From: Actinomycetota bacterium | GTDB lineage: Bacteria > Actinomycetota > Actinomycetes > Propionibacteriales > Propionibacteriaceae | DNA: 64,000 nt | Reading direction: 5' to 3' | NCBI GenBank assembly: GCA_020161755.1 | Contig: JAIUOS010000015.1 | Coordinates: 28,810-92,809 of the forward strand | Part shown: piece by piece, positions 1 through 9,519 of the stretch | Layout: each line of letters opens with the position of its first letter | Numbering within the stretch: the first letter of the stretch is position 1 | Translations under genes and position numbers: made by a program | Notes under the pieces: generated by a model | The model's database searches: none | The model's input: only the letters and a program-made list of their open reading frames with translations | Told to the model about the DNA's origin: nothing

Positions 1-369
1 GTGGTCGCGTCCCACCCGGACTACAACGTGATCATCTCCACCCACAGCTACCTGGAGGGAGACGGCTCCATCTCCTCGTCCAACGGCGGCTACGGCGCCA
101 CGGCCCCGAGCTACCTGTACGACCAGGTCGTGAGCAAGTACAGCAACGTCAAGCTCATCTTCAGCGGCCACACCGGCACGATGACCAGCCGCACGGACAG
201 CCCCGGCGGCAACACCGTGGTGTCCTACCTGGGCAACGAGCTGGGCAATGACGCGGTGTTCCGGGTCCTCAAGATCAACACGAAGACCGGAGCGGTCACC
301 AGCACCGTCTACAACGGCTCCCTCACCTCGGTGGGGACCACCAGCAACACCATCAAGGTCATCAGCTGA
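1..369 (+). CDS. Secreted metallophosphoesterase, C-terminal fragment (5' end outside window)
   Basis: Only the last ~122 residues are in the window; the upstream part is cut off, so the GTG at base 1 is not a real start. The fragment aligns along its whole length with the last ~125 residues of the next gene (594-2285). Shared elements are HPDYNV, THSYL, SNGGYGAT and FSGH. The THSY and SGH histidines are the late metal-ligand motifs of calcineurin-like phosphoesterases. It is therefore the 3' end of a tandem paralogue of its neighbour, probably also secreted. The two copies diverge at the very C-terminus. Substrate is unknown. A strong hairpin follows the stop. Confidence 0.8.
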   Translation: MVASHPDYNVIISTHSYLEGDGSISSSNGGYGATAPSYLYDQVVSKYSNVKLIFSGHTGTMTSRTDSPGGNTVVSYLGNELGNDAVFRVLKINTKTGAVTSTVYNGSLTSVGTTSNTIKVIS

Positions 370-393
370 CCGACAACGGCTGACCGCACAGCG

Positions 394-429
394 CAGGGGC
401 ACCATCGGCGAGAGCCGGTGGTGCCCCTG
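394..429 (+). terminator. Hairpin terminator after the first phosphoesterase
   Basis: A 16-bp stem with one G-U pair closes on a GAGA tetraloop, 24 bases after the stop codon at 367-369. There is no long U tract, as is common in high-GC actinobacteria. It probably isolates the truncated gene from the following paralogue. Confidence 0.7.
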
Positions 430-593
430 ATGTGTGTCCGGAGCCGGCCCGGCTGACCGTGCCGCCCCCCTGTCACCCGTGCGGGGAACTGCGACCCCAT
501 ACAGGATTCACTCATACTGTTCTCAGCTTTCGGGGGGAAAGCTCGCCCGGGTCAGCCGACCCCGGGCGTCGCCGTGAAAGCTGGAGTCCTGCC

Positions 594-2285
594 ATGCCGC
601 ACGTCCCCCCGATCAGCGGGCACGCCCTGCCCCCCGCGAAGCGCTCGCTCTCCGTCGCCCTCGCCGTCCTCACGATGTCGCTCGCCGTCCTCACCACCGC
701 CGTCGCGGCGTGGGTGAACCCGACCGAGGCGCACGCGGCGGGCTCCCGGACCCTCACGGTGACGCCGGGCGCGGTCACGCAGGTCAGCATCGGACGGTCC
801 CGCGTCACCTCGATCGCGTCCGCGACCTTCACGGTGCCGGAGGGCTCCCCGGTGGACGCGGGCTTCCAGTTCCGCGCCTCCTCGAAGTCGTCGGGCTACC
901 TCACCAAGCTGAGCGTGGGCGCCGACGGCGCGCTCTCCGGCGCCTTCAGCCGGCTCAGCCACAGCGTCCAGACCCCGCTCGGCAGCGCGGTCGACCTCGG
1001 TCTGGCCGTCACCGCCGGTGACGTCGTCCACCTCCAGGCGACCGTCACCGCCAAGAGCAAGGTGAGGATCTACCTGCGCGCCTGGAAGGACGGGGAAGCG
1101 AAGCCGTCCGCCTGGCAGGCCACCGTGACCGACGCGACCTCCAGCCGGATCAAGCGTTCGGGTCGCACCTACCTCTGGGTGGACGGGTCCACCGCCACCG
1201 CCTCCAGCCAGTACACCTACGGCGACGTCTCGGTGCGCGCCTTCACGGCGCGCAAGGCCGCCAAGGTGGGGGTCGCCGACCAGAGCTCCCACGCCACCGA
1301 CAACCCGGGCGACGGCACCGGCACCGGGACCGGCACCGGCAGCCCGTTCACCATCGCCGTGATGCCCGACACCCAGGACGAGACCCTCAACCCGGCGAAC
1401 ACGAAGTTCTCGAACCGGACGCAGTGGCTGGTCGACAACCGCGACGCCCTGAACCTGAAGTACGTGATGCACTCCGGCGACGTCGTCAACTGGGGGTGGC
1501 TGGTCCCGTCCCAGTTCACCGTCGCCAGGACCGCGATCGCGAAGCTGGCCGACGCCGGCATTCCCTACGCGCTGACCATCGGCAACCACGACACCGCCGC
1601 GGTGGGCTGGAACAACGTCGAGGGCAGCACCGGCTACGGCGGCTCCGCCTACATGTACAACCCCGAGTGCCCGTCCCGCGTCGGGGCCAGCCAGTGCTCG
1701 AGCAACCTGCTCGTCCGGCGCACGGACGCCTTCAACGCCGCCTTCCCGCTGAGCAGCATCCAGAACCTCGGTGGCGCCTTCGAGGCCGGCAAGGTCGACA
1801 ACATCTGGACCACCTTCGCCGACGAGGGCAGCGGCACCAAGTGGCTCGTGCTCACCCTGGAACTGTGGCCGCGCAAGGACGTGGTGAGCTGGGCGGCCGG
1901 TGTGGTGGCCGACCACCCCGACTACAACGTGCTGGTGCAGACCCACTCCTACCTGACCTCCGGCGGCGGCATCGACCAGTCCAACGGCGGCTACGGGGCG
2001 ACCAGCGGCCAGTACCTGTACGACAACCTGATCGGCAAGTACGCCAACATCAAGCTGGTCTTCTCCGGCCACGTGGGCCAGGCCACCAAGCGGATCGACA
2101 CCGGCGTCCACGGCAACAAGATCGTGAGCTACCTGGAGTGCTTCCACTCCGGCAGCACCAACCCGGTGCGGATCGTCACGATCGATCCGGCGTCCGGCAA
2201 GGTCACCACGAAGATCTACTCCCCCTACACGGACGAAACCTGGTCGCAGTACTCGACGAGCGACACGATCGACCTCGTACGATGA
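594..2285 (+). CDS. Secreted calcineurin-like metallophosphoesterase with N-terminal LRAW/SAW module
   Basis: 563 residues from the ATG at 594, chosen because GGAG lies 9 bases upstream and a signal peptide (residues 1 to ~49, ending AHAAG) follows directly; upstream in-frame starts add an unlikely leader. Residues ~50-217 form a beta-rich module with YLRAWKDG and PSAWQATVTDAT. It resembles the C-terminal module of the beta-helix and propeller proteins at 12721, 3841 and 15367. A Gly-Thr linker (~242-249) leads to the phosphoesterase domain (~252-563) with MPDTQ, GDVVNW, GNHD (330-333), THSY and SGH. The first motif is DxQ, not the classic DxH. Likely cleaves phosphoesters outside the cell; substrate unknown. 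It is the second of a tandem pair and precedes a GDPD-like lipoprotein by 4 bases, so the two are probably co-transcribed. Confidence 0.85.
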   Translation: MPHVPPISGHALPPAKRSLSVALAVLTMSLAVLTTAVAAWVNPTEAHAAGSRTLTVTPGAVTQVSIGRSRVTSIASATFTVPEGSPVDAGFQFRASSKSSGYLTKLSVGADGALSGAFSRLSHSVQTPLGSAVDLGLAVTAGDVVHLQATVTAKSKVRIYLRAWKDGEAKPSAWQATVTDATSSRIKRSGRTYLWVDGSTATASSQYTYGDVSVRAFTARKAAKVGVADQSSHATDNPGDGTGTGTGTGSPFTIAVMPDTQDETLNPANTKFSNRTQWLVDNRDALNLKYVMHSGDVVNWGWLVPSQFTVARTAIAKLADAGIPYALTIGNHDTAAVGWNNVEGSTGYGGSAYMYNPECPSRVGASQCSSNLLVRRTDAFNAAFPLSSIQNLGGAFEAGKVDNIWTTFADEGSGTKWLVLTLELWPRKDVVSWAAGVVADHPDYNVLVQTHSYLTSGGGIDQSNGGYGATSGQYLYDNLIGKYANIKLVFSGHVGQATKRIDTGVHGNKIVSYLECFHSGSTNPVRIVTIDPASGKVTTKIYSPYTDETWSQYSTSDTIDLVR

Positions 2286-2289
2286 GGGG

Positions 2290-3774
2290 ATGGCTCCACT
2301 CAGCCGACGACGACTCCTGGTTGCCGGTGGAGTAGGTCTGGCCGCCCTCGCCGGTTGCACGATCGACGGCGCGTTCGGGGGCAACGGCTCGGGGTCGGCC
2401 ACACCGAGTCCGGCCCGGGACGCGACGCTCGAACGCTGGCTGCAGAACCGGCGCGCCCCGTACTTCATCGGGCACCGGGGCGCCGGCGACGTCGTCCCCG
2501 AGCACAGCCTGCCGAGCTACCTCCAGGCGCTGGACTGGGGCGCGGAGGCCATCGAGGTGTCCGTCGTGATGAGCAGCGACGGCGTGCTGTTCTGCCACCA
2601 CGACCTCACCCTCGACCGCACGTCGCCGCTCAGCGGCCGCGCGAACGACTACCCCGCACACGTCCTCGACGACACACCCGTCCAGATACCCAGGCTGGGA
2701 CCGTACTGGACCGGCGAAGCGATGCCCCGGCTGCCGCGACTGGAGGCCGTCCTCGACGAGATCGGCGGGCGCGCCGTGCTGTGCATCGAGCCGAAGCTGG
2801 ACGCCGCCTACCCCGCGCTGGTGGAGACGATCACCCGTCGCGGCCTGGCGTCGTCGGTGATGCTCAAGCTGGATGCCACCAGCCCGCGCATCCCGATGGC
2901 CAAGGAGGCCGGCTTCGCCGTGTTCGGCTACCTCGGCAACATGGACGTGGCCACGCCGAAGGCGATCACCAGGCTCGCGGGGGCCCTCGATCCCCGCACC
3001 GACGCGATCGTCCTGCCCTCGCGCAGCGTCAAGGGGCTGCTGCCCCCGGACGTCGTCGCCCACGCCGTCGCCACCGAGGTCCCGCTGTGGCTCTTCCCGG
3101 TGCACCGGCGCTACGAGGTCGACTACTTCACCCAGCTCGGGGCGCAGGGCATGGTCACCCCCGACCTGGGCTACGTGAACGGCTCGCTCCCCGCCGTCGC
3201 GACCGACCGCTGGCGCGCCGGCCGGATCAGCGCGGGCGAGCTCACGCTCGACCCGTACGGCAACCGCTTCGGGCTCCAGTGGCCCGGCGAGGGCGTGGTG
3301 GGACTCGCGTTCCCCGACCGGCCGTCGTTCCTGCTGCTCGGCAACACCAACCCGCTCCCACAGCCCTCCTACCGGCTGTCGGTCGACGTCTGCTACGACC
3401 CGCTGCCCGTCGACCGCTGGCAGCACATCTCGATCGCCTTCGGGCACGCCGACGACCGCTACTACGAGCACCGGATGGGCGAGTCGGACGGCTACCACGC
3501 CATCCTGCGCGCGGACGGGCAGATGGGGATCTTCGCCCACACCGCCGGCGACCGGGACGGCGAGGCGCTCACCGCGAGCGTGCTGACCGGCTCGCTGGCC
3601 CCGGGCACCTGGTCGCGGCTCACCCTCACCGTCGGCCCGGACGGGATCTCGTGGTCACGCGACAACGGCACCTCGGTGCGGTCGGGCGACAGCCGGTTCC
3701 GGGGCGGCTACGTCCACATCGGCTCCTCGGCCTCGGACGGACGCCTGCTGGTCCGCAACCTCACCGTGTCCTGA
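2290..3774 (+). CDS. GDPD-family lipoprotein with C-terminal jelly-roll-like domain
   Basis: 494 residues. The N-terminus has SRRR, a hydrophobic stretch and the lipobox LAGC (Cys23), so it is probably an exported lipoprotein, perhaps by the Tat route. Residues ~55-300 match glycerophosphodiester phosphodiesterases: HRGAGD (62-67), AIEVSV, SDG and HHDLTLDRTS (103-112), and later CIEPK. The usual metal ligand Asp of the E-x-D pair is Ser91. The same change occurs in other actinobacterial relatives as I recall, so activity is plausible but not assured. Residues ~310-494 look like a concanavalin-type sandwich. Starts 4 bases after the phosphoesterase gene; a TACGAT box 6 bases before the ATG could also give a leaderless transcript. 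Possible role: turnover of phosphodiester-linked surface polymers (inference). Confidence 0.8.
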   Translation: MAPLSRRRLLVAGGVGLAALAGCTIDGAFGGNGSGSATPSPARDATLERWLQNRRAPYFIGHRGAGDVVPEHSLPSYLQALDWGAEAIEVSVVMSSDGVLFCHHDLTLDRTSPLSGRANDYPAHVLDDTPVQIPRLGPYWTGEAMPRLPRLEAVLDEIGGRAVLCIEPKLDAAYPALVETITRRGLASSVMLKLDATSPRIPMAKEAGFAVFGYLGNMDVATPKAITRLAGALDPRTDAIVLPSRSVKGLLPPDVVAHAVATEVPLWLFPVHRRYEVDYFTQLGAQGMVTPDLGYVNGSLPAVATDRWRAGRISAGELTLDPYGNRFGLQWPGEGVVGLAFPDRPSFLLLGNTNPLPQPSYRLSVDVCYDPLPVDRWQHISIAFGHADDRYYEHRMGESDGYHAILRADGQMGIFAHTAGDRDGEALTASVLTGSLAPGTWSRLTLTVGPDGISWSRDNGTSVRSGDSRFRGGYVHIGSSASDGRLLVRNLTVS

Positions 3775-3795
3775 GGCAGGGTTCCTGAAACCAGG

Positions 3796-3828
3796 TGTGG
3801 CGGCTCCCCGGGTCGGGGAGCCGCCACA
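3796..3828. terminator. Bidirectional hairpin terminator
   Basis: Perfect 14-bp arms (3796-3809 and 3815-3828) with a 5-base loop lie between two converging genes, the GDPD lipoprotein (+) and the first propeller protein (-). It can serve both strands. Confidence 0.8.
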
Positions 3829-3840
3829 GACTGTTCGGCG

Positions 3841-6800
3841 TCAGGGCAGCGGCGTGACGACGAAGTTGTCGATCGTCGCCGTGACCGGTGCGTTGGTGGC
3901 CGAGCTGGACAGGTAGGAGTACAGGCCCACCGCTCCGGCCGCCTGGAGGGCAGCGGTGCTGTCGGTCGTCGTCGTCTGCCACGACGCCGGCTCGGTGGTG
4001 CCCTCCTTCCACACCTTCGCCCGCAGCGTGGTGCTGTTCGCACCCTGGAGCTGGAACCGGACGTTCAGCACGTCACCGGGCGCGTAGACCATCCCGGAGA
4101 TGTTCTGGGTGGTGAGCACCGTCTCGGTCCCACTCACCGTCCGTGCCAGGTACAGGGTGGTCACCGTCGCGGTCACCCGCAGCTTCACCCGGTAGTCGGA
4201 CGTGCCGATCCGCCGCCCGATCAGCGAGGTGTAGATGCCACCCCCGGTGCCGGCCTTGTCGTAGCCCACCTGGACGGTGAGATCGACGTCGCGGGCCGAG
4301 ACCGAGTTGAGGTAGGCCGACGGCCCGCCGCCGGCGGTCATCCGCATGGTGCCCGCGGAGCCGTTGACGGCCAGGTTGCTGGCGCCGGTCACCGTCCAGT
4401 TCCCGCCGGTGTTCGCCGTGCCCCACCCACCGGTCTGCGTCCGGGTGAAGGTGTCCCGGGCGATCGTGGTCGGTGCCGCGGTGACGGTGACGGTGTGGGT
4501 GACCTCACCGGTCGCCCCGTCATCGTCGGTCACGACCAGCTTCACCGTGTACGTGCCCGCGGCGCCGTAGGTGTGGTTCGGCTTCTGGGTCGTGGCCGTG
4601 TCCCCGTCACCGAAGGTCCACGCGTAGCCGGCGATCGTGCCGTCGGCATCCGAGGAACCCGACCCGTCGAACGACACCGCCAGGTTGTTCGGCGTGCTCG
4701 TGAACGCAGCCGTCGGCGCCTGGTTCGGCGGCGGGTCGGTCGCCACGACCTGCCGGGTCGTGGTCGCCTGGCCGAAGCGGTCGTCGGTCACCGTGAGCGT
4801 CACGGTGTAGTTGCCCGCAGTGGTGTAGGAGTGCTGGGCGGTCAGGCCCGTCCCGGTCGCACCGTCCCCGAAGTTCCAGGCGTAGGTCGCGATGGTGCCA
4901 TCCGGATCGGTGGAACCACCGGCGTCGACGCTCAGGTCGAGGTGGTCGATCGTCGTCGTGAACGATGCGTTCGGCAGCACGTTCGGCGCGAGCACCGACA
5001 CCTGCTTGGTGATCGAGTTGGTCCCGCCCCGATCGTCGTTGACGGTCAGTTTGACCGCGTAGGTGCCGGTCGCCGGGAACAGGTGCGTCGGCTGGAGCGT
5101 GTCGGTCACGCTCGGGCTGCCGTCGCCGAAGTCCCAGGCGAAGCTGGTGATCGTGCCGTCCGGGTCGTTCGACCCGGTGCCGTTGAACACCACGTTCAGG
5201 TCGGTGGGCGTGTAGGTGTAGGCCGCCACCGGGTTCTGGTTGGGAGCCGGTTGTGCCGCCTCGTAGTGGGCGAGGACGCGCGCTGCGCTCAGCTCGCTCT
5301 CGTAGACGGCCACCTCGTCGATGTCACCGTTGAAGTACCAGGAGCTGGAGTTCCAGGTGACGTCGCCGCCGACCTTCCAGTACCCCGGGTAGTCCTCGGC
5401 GCTCGTCTGCGGGTTGGTGCCGACCAGGGCCCCGTCCACGTAGAGCTTCATCCCGTTGCCGGACAGTTCCGCGACCACCTGGTGCCAGCTTCCGTCGTTG
5501 TAGGACGCCGGGCTGGTGATGATGTTCATCTGACCGGTCCAGACGCCGAACTCGAGCTGGCCGGCGTTGTTCATGTAGACGTGCCGGTCGTAGCTGCTGG
5601 AGTTGTCGGTCTGGTTGCGACCGAAGCCGATGATCTTGCCGCCGACCGTGGTGGTCGTGCGGAACCACGCCTCGGTGCTGAACACCGTCGGGTTGTTGAA
5701 GACGTCGTCGGAGGAGACGAAGTCGTTGGACCCGTCGAAGCCCGCGGCCGTGTTCGGGATCGGCAGTGCCCCGTTGCGGCCGAGCGTCGGGCCGTTCCGG
5801 TAGGTGCCGGTCGAGTGGCTGCCGCTGGCGTCGTTCGCGACCGTGCCGGACGCCTCACCGAACCGCCAGTAGATGCGCGGGTGGTCGGTGTAGACCGCGG
5901 CACCGTAGTTGTCCAGCGGGCCGGAGCCGGCGGTGATGGTCACCTGGTGCACGACCGTGCCGGTCGCGCCCTTGTTGTCGGTGGCCGTCAGGGTCACGTT
6001 GTAGGACCCCGAACCGGCGTAGACGTGCACCGGGTTGACCCCGGAGCCGGTGGTGCCGTCACCGAAGTCCCAGCTGTAGCCGGTCACCGAGCCGTCGGGG
6101 TCGGTGGACGCGCTGCCGTCGAACGTCGCCCGACGGTCGAGCACCGTCGAGGTGAACGCGGCGCTCGGGGCCTGGTTCATCGCGAACCCGGCGGCGGTGT
6201 AGTGGTTCTGCACCTGGGCCGCGGTGAGTTCGTAGGAGTACACCGCCGCCTCGTCGATCGTGCCGTTGAGGTACGGGTCGGAACCCCAGGTGTTGTCGCC
6301 ACCGACCTTCCAGTAGCCGTTGTAGTCCTGGGCGGCCGTCTGCGGGTTGGTGCCCACCAGGACGCCGTCCAGGTACAGCTTCATGCCGTTGCCGGACTGG
6401 GTCGCGACCACGTGGTGCCAGGCTCCGTCGTTGTAGGAATTGGTGCTGGTGATCGTGTTCGTGGTGCCGGTCCAGACGCCGAAGACCACCCGTCCGTCAC
6501 CCTGGAGGTAGACGTGCCGGTCGTAGCTGTCGGACGTACCGTCGTTGCGGCTGCCGAAGCCGATGATCTTGCCGCCACTGGTGTCGGTCGTCTTGAACCA
6601 GGCCTCCTCGGAGTAGACCGTCGGGTTCGAGAACTGCGCGTTCGAGGCGACGAAGTCGTCGTTGCCGTCGAACGTCGCCGCGGTGTTGCCCGAGATCACG
6701 CCGGTGACGCCCTTGGTGGGCCCGTTGACGTAGGTGCCGTCGTTCAGCGACCGGCTCGAGTCCGCGGCCGTGGTGCCGGTGGTGTCGGCGAGGCGCCAGA

Positions 6801-9264
6801 ACAGGTCCGGGTCGTCGTTGTAGATCATTGCGCCGTACGCGTCGGCCGGGGCCGGCGGGATCGTCGCGGTGCGTCCCGACGCCGTGTACAGGTCGAGGAC
6901 GTCGGTCTGGCTGAGCGCGGTCGGGTAGATCGCGACCTCGTCCACCAGCCCGGTGAAGTTGTTGCTGTTCGGCCGGTTCGCCCACCCGTCGAGGTTGTCG
7001 CCCTGGACCTTCCAGTAGCCGAGGTACGCCTCGCCGGCGGTCACGTCGGAACGCTTGGCGACGCGGACGCCGTCCACGTACAGCACCATGCCGGCCGAAC
7101 TCATGCTGGCCGACAGCATGTGCCACTGGCCGTCGTTGTACGCGCGGCCGCTGGTCACGGTGCGGTTGCTGCCGTCCTGCGCCCGGACGCCGAAGCTGAT
7201 ACGTCCGGCGTTGTCCATGTAGAGGTGACGGTCACGGTGGCCCGAGTTCGGCTTCTGCAGGTCGCCGAAGCCGAGGATCCGGCCACCGTTGGTGGTGGTC
7301 GTCTTGATCCACACCTGTTCGGTGAACGTGTCCGCGCCGGTCTCGGTGCCGTTCTCGAAGATGCGGCCCCATGGCTGGTCCGGCACCTGGCTGCCGACGA
7401 GCATGGAGCCGTTGCCCGCGATCGCGCCGTCGTTGCTGGGCACGACGTCGGTGTCGCCGGTGCCGTCGTTGACGCCGGAGCCGGTCACGCCGTTGACCGC
7501 AGCCCGGTCACGGATGACGGTGCTGGAGGTCTCGTCCAGCGGCCAGTAGATGCGGGCGCCCTTCGCGCGGACCACGTTGGCGTAGCTGGTCAGCGCCGCC
7601 ACCGAGGCCGGCATCGTGATCGACGTGGACGCGCCGTAGACGGTGTTGCCGTCGGCGTCGTTCGTCACGATCTGGTACCGGTAGGTCGCCCCGGGTGTCA
7701 GCCCGGTGTCCTCGTAGCCGAGGGACGGCAGGTTCCACCAGGTCGACGCCGCGTTCTTGGTGAACCGCGGGCTGCCGGTGGCGCCGTCGCGGACCACCTT
7801 GTAGGTGAGCGTCGCGTCGTCGCGGTCGTAGGCGGTCGGCCAGATGACCCGCACCGAGGTCGGCGACGTGGCGGCCAGCGTGGGTGCCGCCGAGCCGGTG
7901 GGGAACTTCGGCCCCTCGGCCTTGGGCGCCAGGGCCGCGCGGCCGAACCGCACGATGCCCTGCTGGGCAACGCCGTTCACCCGGGGGAACTCACCGCCGA
8001 CGGCGATGTAGTCGCTGTTGCCGACGACGTTCCAGCCGGCCTGGTACTGCCCGGTGTAGCTGCCGATGGCGAAGTCGGGGAACCAGTTGACCATGCTCGG
8101 GGCCGGCTCCTTGCCGTGCCAGTTCGGGTAGCCCCAGACGTCGTTGAGGATCTCGCCCTGGGCGTCGTCGGTCCAGGCGGTGGCGTGCAGGAACTTCCAC
8201 TGCTCGTACTGCGGGTGGCCGCCGCCCATGTTGCCGCAGTAGTGGGAATGGCTGACCGTGTAGACCACGCCGTTGGAGACGAACTCGGAGTAGTTGTCAC
8301 CGTGGCAGTCGGTCACCCACGACACCTCGCCGGTGTCGACCGAGGCCTTGAACGTGCCCTCCAGGTTGCCGCCGGGACCGAAGTGCCAGGTGGTGCCGTA
8401 GAGGTAGTCGCCCTGCACCCGCAGGCTGCCGACGGCGGCGTCCGCCCCGGCGTTGCGGACGATGGTGTTGGTCAGCCACGCGGAGTCGACCGCACCGGTC
8501 GCGGCGCTGACCTTCGTCATGCCGTACTGCGGCTGGCCGCCCACGTTCTGGAACATGCCGCCGGCGAACACGTTGGCGCCGTCCTGGCTGATCGCCATGG
8601 CCCAGACCGTGGCGTCGGCGTTCGGGTTCCACGGCAGCAGCGCGCCGTCGGTGGCGCGGAAGGCGGCCAGGTTGTTGCGAAGCGTGCTGCCGGCCCCGAG
8701 GAAGCCACCGCCGACATAGACGGCGTCGTTGGTGGCGATGACCGCGCGGGCCTGCGAGTTCACCCCGACCGGGTTGAACGCGGTGATCAGCGCGCCGGTC
8801 GCGGTGCTGTAGGCCGCCACCCGGCGACGGGCGGTGCCGTTCGCGGTGGTGAAGTCACCGACCACGTAGATGCGCGACCCGTCCGGGCTCGCCGCGACCC
8901 CCAGCACCTGTCCGTTCAGGTTGGGCGCGAAGGAGGTCACCAGCGTGCCGTCGGTGATGTTGTAGGCGAGAAGGTTGTTGCGGGTGGTCAGGTTCGTCCC
9001 GGCCGCCGCCCCCGCGGGGCGTGCGTTGGTGAACTTGCCGCCCGCGTAGACGATGTTGCCGACGATCGCCTGCGACCAGACCACACCGTCGATCTGGACG
9101 CTCGGCAGTCGGTCAGCGGTGATCGCGCCGGATGCCCTGGGGATCAGCGGCGCGAGCGCCGCCTCCGCCACCGGCGCGGAGTTCACCCAGAACCCCGCGC
9201 TGACGACGCCGAACGAAACTGCCAGCGCCAGCCATGAGCGCAACGGTCGTCGAGACCTGTGCAT
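3841..9264 (-). CDS. Giant secreted multidomain protein: propeller, FN3, three LamG, four PKD, C-terminal module
   Basis: 1807 residues. Signal peptide 1 to ~35 (ends PVAEA). Residues ~50-445 are a beta-propeller with repeats of the type VYVGGxF and DGxxxxxFxP. ~455-552 is an FN3-like domain (TGLTPGATYRYQI). LamG/concanavalin domains lie at ~565-800, 805-1030 and 1118-1340 (DRHVY, YNDGxWH, LYVDG, DEVAVY). PKD domains lie at ~1030-1113, 1344-1427, 1429-1510 and 1515-1597 (DPDGxI, WDFGDG). Residues ~1600-1807 are the module shared with the proteins at 12721 and 15367. No LPXTG or transmembrane anchor is seen at the C-terminus. Probably a cell-surface or matrix protein that binds carbohydrate or the polysaccharide made by this locus (inference). 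It is closely related to the protein at 15367-20316 in order and sequence. The 5' leader is long and carries G6 runs. Confidence 0.9.
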   Translation of the reverse strand: MHRSRRPLRSWLALAVSFGVVSAGFWVNSAPVAEAALAPLIPRASGAITADRLPSVQIDGVVWSQAIVGNIVYAGGKFTNARPAGAAAGTNLTTRNNLLAYNITDGTLVTSFAPNLNGQVLGVAASPDGSRIYVVGDFTTANGTARRRVAAYSTATGALITAFNPVGVNSQARAVIATNDAVYVGGGFLGAGSTLRNNLAAFRATDGALLPWNPNADATVWAMAISQDGANVFAGGMFQNVGGQPQYGMTKVSAATGAVDSAWLTNTIVRNAGADAAVGSLRVQGDYLYGTTWHFGPGGNLEGTFKASVDTGEVSWVTDCHGDNYSEFVSNGVVYTVSHSHYCGNMGGGHPQYEQWKFLHATAWTDDAQGEILNDVWGYPNWHGKEPAPSMVNWFPDFAIGSYTGQYQAGWNVVGNSDYIAVGGEFPRVNGVAQQGIVRFGRAALAPKAEGPKFPTGSAAPTLAATSPTSVRVIWPTAYDRDDATLTYKVVRDGATGSPRFTKNAASTWWNLPSLGYEDTGLTPGATYRYQIVTNDADGNTVYGASTSITMPASVAALTSYANVVRAKGARIYWPLDETSSTVIRDRAAVNGVTGSGVNDGTGDTDVVPSNDGAIAGNGSMLVGSQVPDQPWGRIFENGTETGADTFTEQVWIKTTTTNGGRILGFGDLQKPNSGHRDRHLYMDNAGRISFGVRAQDGSNRTVTSGRAYNDGQWHMLSASMSSAGMVLYVDGVRVAKRSDVTAGEAYLGYWKVQGDNLDGWANRPNSNNFTGLVDEVAIYPTALSQTDVLDLYTASGRTATIPPAPADAYGAMIYNDDPDLFWRLADTTGTTAADSSRSLNDGTYVNGPTKGVTGVISGNTAATFDGNDDFVASNAQFSNPTVYSEEAWFKTTDTSGGKIIGFGSRNDGTSDSYDRHVYLQGDGRVVFGVWTGTTNTITSTNSYNDGAWHHVVATQSGNGMKLYLDGVLVGTNPQTAAQDYNGYWKVGGDNTWGSDPYLNGTIDEAAVYSYELTAAQVQNHYTAAGFAMNQAPSAAFTSTVLDRRATFDGSASTDPDGSVTGYSWDFGDGTTGSGVNPVHVYAGSGSYNVTLTATDNKGATGTVVHQVTITAGSGPLDNYGAAVYTDHPRIYWRFGEASGTVANDASGSHSTGTYRNGPTLGRNGALPIPNTAAGFDGSNDFVSSDDVFNNPTVFSTEAWFRTTTTVGGKIIGFGRNQTDNSSSYDRHVYMNNAGQLEFGVWTGQMNIITSPASYNDGSWHQVVAELSGNGMKLYVDGALVGTNPQTSAEDYPGYWKVGGDVTWNSSSWYFNGDIDEVAVYESELSAARVLAHYEAAQPAPNQNPVAAYTYTPTDLNVVFNGTGSNDPDGTITSFAWDFGDGSPSVTDTLQPTHLFPATGTYAVKLTVNDDRGGTNSITKQVSVLAPNVLPNASFTTTIDHLDLSVDAGGSTDPDGTIATYAWNFGDGATGTGLTAQHSYTTAGNYTVTLTVTDDRFGQATTTRQVVATDPPPNQAPTAAFTSTPNNLAVSFDGSGSSDADGTIAGYAWTFGDGDTATTQKPNHTYGAAGTYTVKLVVTDDDGATGEVTHTVTVTAAPTTIARDTFTRTQTGGWGTANTGGNWTVTGASNLAVNGSAGTMRMTAGGGPSAYLNSVSARDVDLTVQVGYDKAGTGGGIYTSLIGRRIGTSDYRVKLRVTATVTTLYLARTVSGTETVLTTQNISGMVYAPGDVLNVRFQLQGANSTTLRAKVWKEGTTEPASWQTTTTDSTAALQAAGAVGLYSYLSSSATNAPVTATIDNFVVTPLP

Positions 9265-9391
9265 CGCCTAACCCCCCGGTGAGGACCGGCCTCTGAGATG
9301 CCGGTCGATTGGCGTCGGAAGGGCTGGACGGCTGCGCGACAGGCGGGCGGCGGCGCACAGAGATGCGTCGGCTCGCGGCCTGAACTGGATA

Positions 9392-9421
9392 CCCCCCAAT
9401 TACGGCTGTCATAGTCCCCCC
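9392..9421 (-). promoter_or_regulatory. Pair of G6 runs upstream of the propeller gene
   Basis: On the minus strand, two GGGGGG runs (9416-9421 and 9392-9397) sit ~24 bases apart, ~130-155 bases before the start at 9264. A third run (9272-9277) lies 8-13 bases before the ATG. Similar runs precede many genes of the exopolysaccharide locus. Function unknown; it may be a transcription-start or regulator motif. Confidence 0.35.
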
Positions 9422-9456
9422 GAACTACAGCAAGCTCAACTTACCGCGCACCGGTG

Positions 9457-9476
9457 TACGGGCTCAATGGCCCGTA
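9457..9476 (-). terminator. Small hairpin downstream of the CDP-alcohol transferase gene
   Basis: Seven-bp arms (TACGGGC and its complement) with a 6-base loop lie ~45 bases after the stop of the gene at 9520-10254. Short, so only a possible terminator. Confidence 0.35.
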
Positions 9477-9519
9477 GGCGTCAGAATTGAGCATCCCGTG
9501 GGGGTTGACCCCGGCCTCC

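Noticed and set aside
532..593. Possible riboswitch in the leader of the metallophosphoesterase gene
   Set aside because: There is a stem with a bulge (around 550-571) and two AAAGCT stretches, but the conserved cores of c-di-GMP, c-di-AMP and glycine riboswitches could not be found.
552..2468. 638-residue open frame on the - strand opposite the metallophosphoesterase
   Set aside because: Pseudo-frame with Val/Gly/Arg bias; the + strand carries the signal peptide and the phosphoesterase motifs.
4495..9237. 1580-residue open frame on the + strand opposite the first giant propeller gene
   Set aside because: It is antisense to a gene with clear domains, has Arg/Gly/Val-rich composition without any family motif, and arises from GC-rich codon usage on the other strand.
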